Below are positions 5,740-7,060 of a stretch of 7,060 nt of DNA, in pieces. This DNA is from Clostridia bacterium (lineage in GTDB: Bacteria > Bacillota_A > Clostridia > Oscillospirales > CAG-272). How positions within the stretch are numbered: the first letter of the stretch is position 1; each line of letters begins with the position of its first letter. The stretch lies in contig JAFUJS010000055.1 of the NCBI GenBank assembly GCA_017468115.1, forward strand, positions 1 through 7,060, in the 5' to 3' direction. The position numbers and the translations under genes are program-made. Below the pieces are notes generated by a model. The model did not search any database, was not told the DNA's origin, and saw nothing but the letters and a program-made list of their open reading frames with translations.

Positions 5740-5865
5740 TAATTTTTTTGCTATTTTTTTCAAAAAAACATACACTTGGTCGGCTATTTTTCACTTTTTG
5801 CCCCATTTTTCGGGTGTTTTTCCCACAGCGAACCCGTCTTGTTGCGAGGCGAGAGAATTTTTCTA

Positions 5866-5894
5866 TTGATTTTTTAAGCCGCTTAATGTATAAT
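5866..5894 (+). promoter_or_regulatory. Sigma-A promoter of glyA
   Basis: TTGATT (5866-5871), 17 bases, then TATAAT (5889-5894) match the consensus at 4/6 and 6/6. The start point should be near 5901, leaving a leader of about 32 bases. That is too short for a glycine riboswitch, and none is seen. It faces away from the mosaic-protein promoter across about 125 bp of mostly T-rich DNA. Confidence 0.85.
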
Positions 5895-5932
5895 ATACCT
5901 ATGAAAATTTGAATACCGAAGGAGATTTCACA

Positions 5933-7060
5933 ATGGTAAATGAGATTATCGAAAGACTAAAGGAATTTGACGTGGACGTTGCAAACGGCGTTGAGGCAGA
6001 GCTTAAAAGGCAAAGAAGAGGTCTTGAGCTTATCGCTTCCGAAAACCTGGTTTCCGAGGCAGTTATGATTGCTATGGGCACTCCACTTACAAATAAATAT
6101 GCAGAGGGTTATCCCGAAAAAAGATACTACGGCGGATGTGAGTGCGTTGACGTGGTTGAGAAAATCGCTATCGAGCGCGCTTGTCAGCTTTTCGGCGCTG
6201 AGCATGCAAATGTACAGCCACACAGCGGTGCGCAGGCTAACACAGCAGTTTACTTTGCTCTTTTAAAGCCCGGCGACACAGTTCTCGGTATGAACCTTGC
6301 ACACGGCGGCCACCTTACACACGGTAGCCCTGTTAATATGTCCGGTAGCTACTTTAACTTTGTTCCCTACGGTGTAAACGAAAACGGCTTTATTGATTAC
6401 GACGAGCTTGAGAAAATCGCTAAGGAAAACAGCCCTAAGCTTATCGTTGCAGGTGCTTCCGCTTACCCAAGAACAATTGACTTTGAAAGAATTTCAAAAA
6501 TTGCTAAAGAGGTCGGCGCATACTTTATGGTTGATATGGCTCACATTGCCGGTCTTGTTGCAGCAGGCCTGCATCCATCTCCCGTTCCGTACGCTGACAT
6601 TGTTACAACCACAACCCACAAGACCCTAAGAGGTCCACGTGGCGGTCTTATTCTCTGCCGTGAGGAGCTTGCTAAGGCTATTGACAAGGCAATCTTCCCG
6701 GGCACACAGGGCGGTCCTCTTATGCACACAATCGCATCTAAGGCTGTTTGCTTTGGCGAGGCACTTAAGCCCGAGTTCAAGGACTATCAGGCTCAAATCG
6801 TTAAGAACGCAAAGGCTCTTGCAGACACTCTTCTTGAGGAAGGCTTTGACCTTGTTTCCGGTGGCACAGACAACCACCTTATGCTTCTTGACCTTCGTCC
6901 CTTCAAGATTACCGGTAAGGAGCTTGAAAAGAGACTTGACGAGTGCTACATTACAGTTAACAAAAACGCAATCCCCAACGACCCTGAAAAGCCATTTGTT
7001 ACAAGCGGCATAAGAATCGGTACTCCTGCGGTTACCTCACGTGGTCTTGTTGAGGAGGAT
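5933..7060 (+). CDS. glyA: Serine hydroxymethyltransferase, partial (C-terminus outside window)
   Basis: The frame runs from ATG at 5933 through 376 codons to the window end; family members are about 410-420 residues, so only a short C-terminal part is missing. AAGGAG at 5919-5924, eight bases before ATG, sets the start. This PLP enzyme interconverts serine plus tetrahydrofolate with glycine plus 5,10-methylene-tetrahydrofolate, the main source of one-carbon units, and acts as a cytosolic dimer or tetramer. Visible marks are LIASENLVS (33-41), [15 protein letters not shown] (54-68), QPHSGAQAN (95-103), VDMAHIAGL (200-208), the PLP-lysine motif [14 protein letters not shown] (225-238) with Lys230 forming the Schiff base, and SGIRIGTPA (358-366) whose Arg361 binds the substrate carboxylate. 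All key residues are present. It has its own promoter and no visible partner in the window. Confidence 0.98.
   Translation, partial: MVNEIIERLKEFDVDVANGVEAELKRQRRGLELIASENLVSEAVMIAMGTPLTNKYAEGYPEKRYYGGCECVDVVEKIAIERACQLFGAEHANVQPHSGAQANTAVYFALLKPGDTVLGMNLAHGGHLTHGSPVNMSGSYFNFVPYGVNENGFIDYDELEKIAKENSPKLIVAGASAYPRTIDFERISKIAKEVGAYFMVDMAHIAGLVAAGLHPSPVPYADIVTTTTHKTLRGPRGGLILCREELAKAIDKAIFPGTQGGPLMHTIASKAVCFGEALKPEFKDYQAQIVKNAKALADTLLEEGFDLVSGGTDNHLMLLDLRPFKITGKELEKRLDECYITVNKNAIPNDPEKPFVTSGIRIGTPAVTSRGLVEED

Noticed and set aside
5895..5932. Possible glycine riboswitch or other leader element upstream of glyA.
   Set aside because: The leader from the predicted start point is only about 32 bases and contains just the ribosome binding site.
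6639..7013. Other-frame open reading frames inside glyA on both strands.
   Set aside because: They are shadows of a strongly supported glyA reading frame.

Overview
The window looks like chromosomal DNA from a low-to-moderate GC Gram-positive bacterium, most likely a gut-type member of the Clostridia. The evidence is the strong GGAGG-type ribosome binding sites, sigma-A promoters of the TTGACA-17-TATAAT kind, hairpins with T-runs after genes, and proteins that resemble clostridial families: a Bai/2-enoate-reductase-like flavoenzyme, a MarR regulator, and a very acidic mosaic protein. No database search was possible, so the taxonomic placement is inference.

Layout. Bases 1-1467 (minus strand) carry a regulated two-gene unit. 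A MarR-family repressor gene (940-1392) is followed by the 5' part of an old-yellow-enzyme-type oxidoreductase gene (853 down to 1, cut by the window edge). A near-consensus promoter precedes marR, and two copies of a 14-bp inverted-repeat operator cover its -35 box and its start point. Bases 1468-1854 hold no gene that I can support. They contain a 15-bp perfect hairpin with no gene to terminate, and other small inverted repeats. Bases 1885-3120 (minus) encode a major-facilitator transporter of the organophosphate:phosphate antiporter type, with its own promoter, a 14-bp palindrome over the -10 box, and a terminator overlapping the stop codon.

Bases 3253-5676 (minus) encode the most unusual product, an 807-residue mosaic protein. 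From the N-terminus it has one membrane segment, three GW...Y repeats of the InlB/Flg_new kind, an acidic linker with a 17-residue repeat, a conserved but uncharacterised central domain, eight copies of a 9-residue Pro/Glu/Val repeat, and a C-terminal domain that strongly resembles the globular C-terminal half of ribosomal protein uL15. It has a perfect-consensus promoter and its own terminator, so it appears to be monocistronic. Bases 5933-7060 (plus) hold the divergently transcribed glyA (serine hydroxymethyltransferase), cut by the right edge after 376 codons.

The units look independent. MarR probably controls itself and the flavoenzyme. The transporter, the mosaic protein and glyA each have their own promoter. 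The best candidate for something undescribed is the 807-residue protein, which joins repeats usually seen on cell surfaces to a ribosomal-protein fold.
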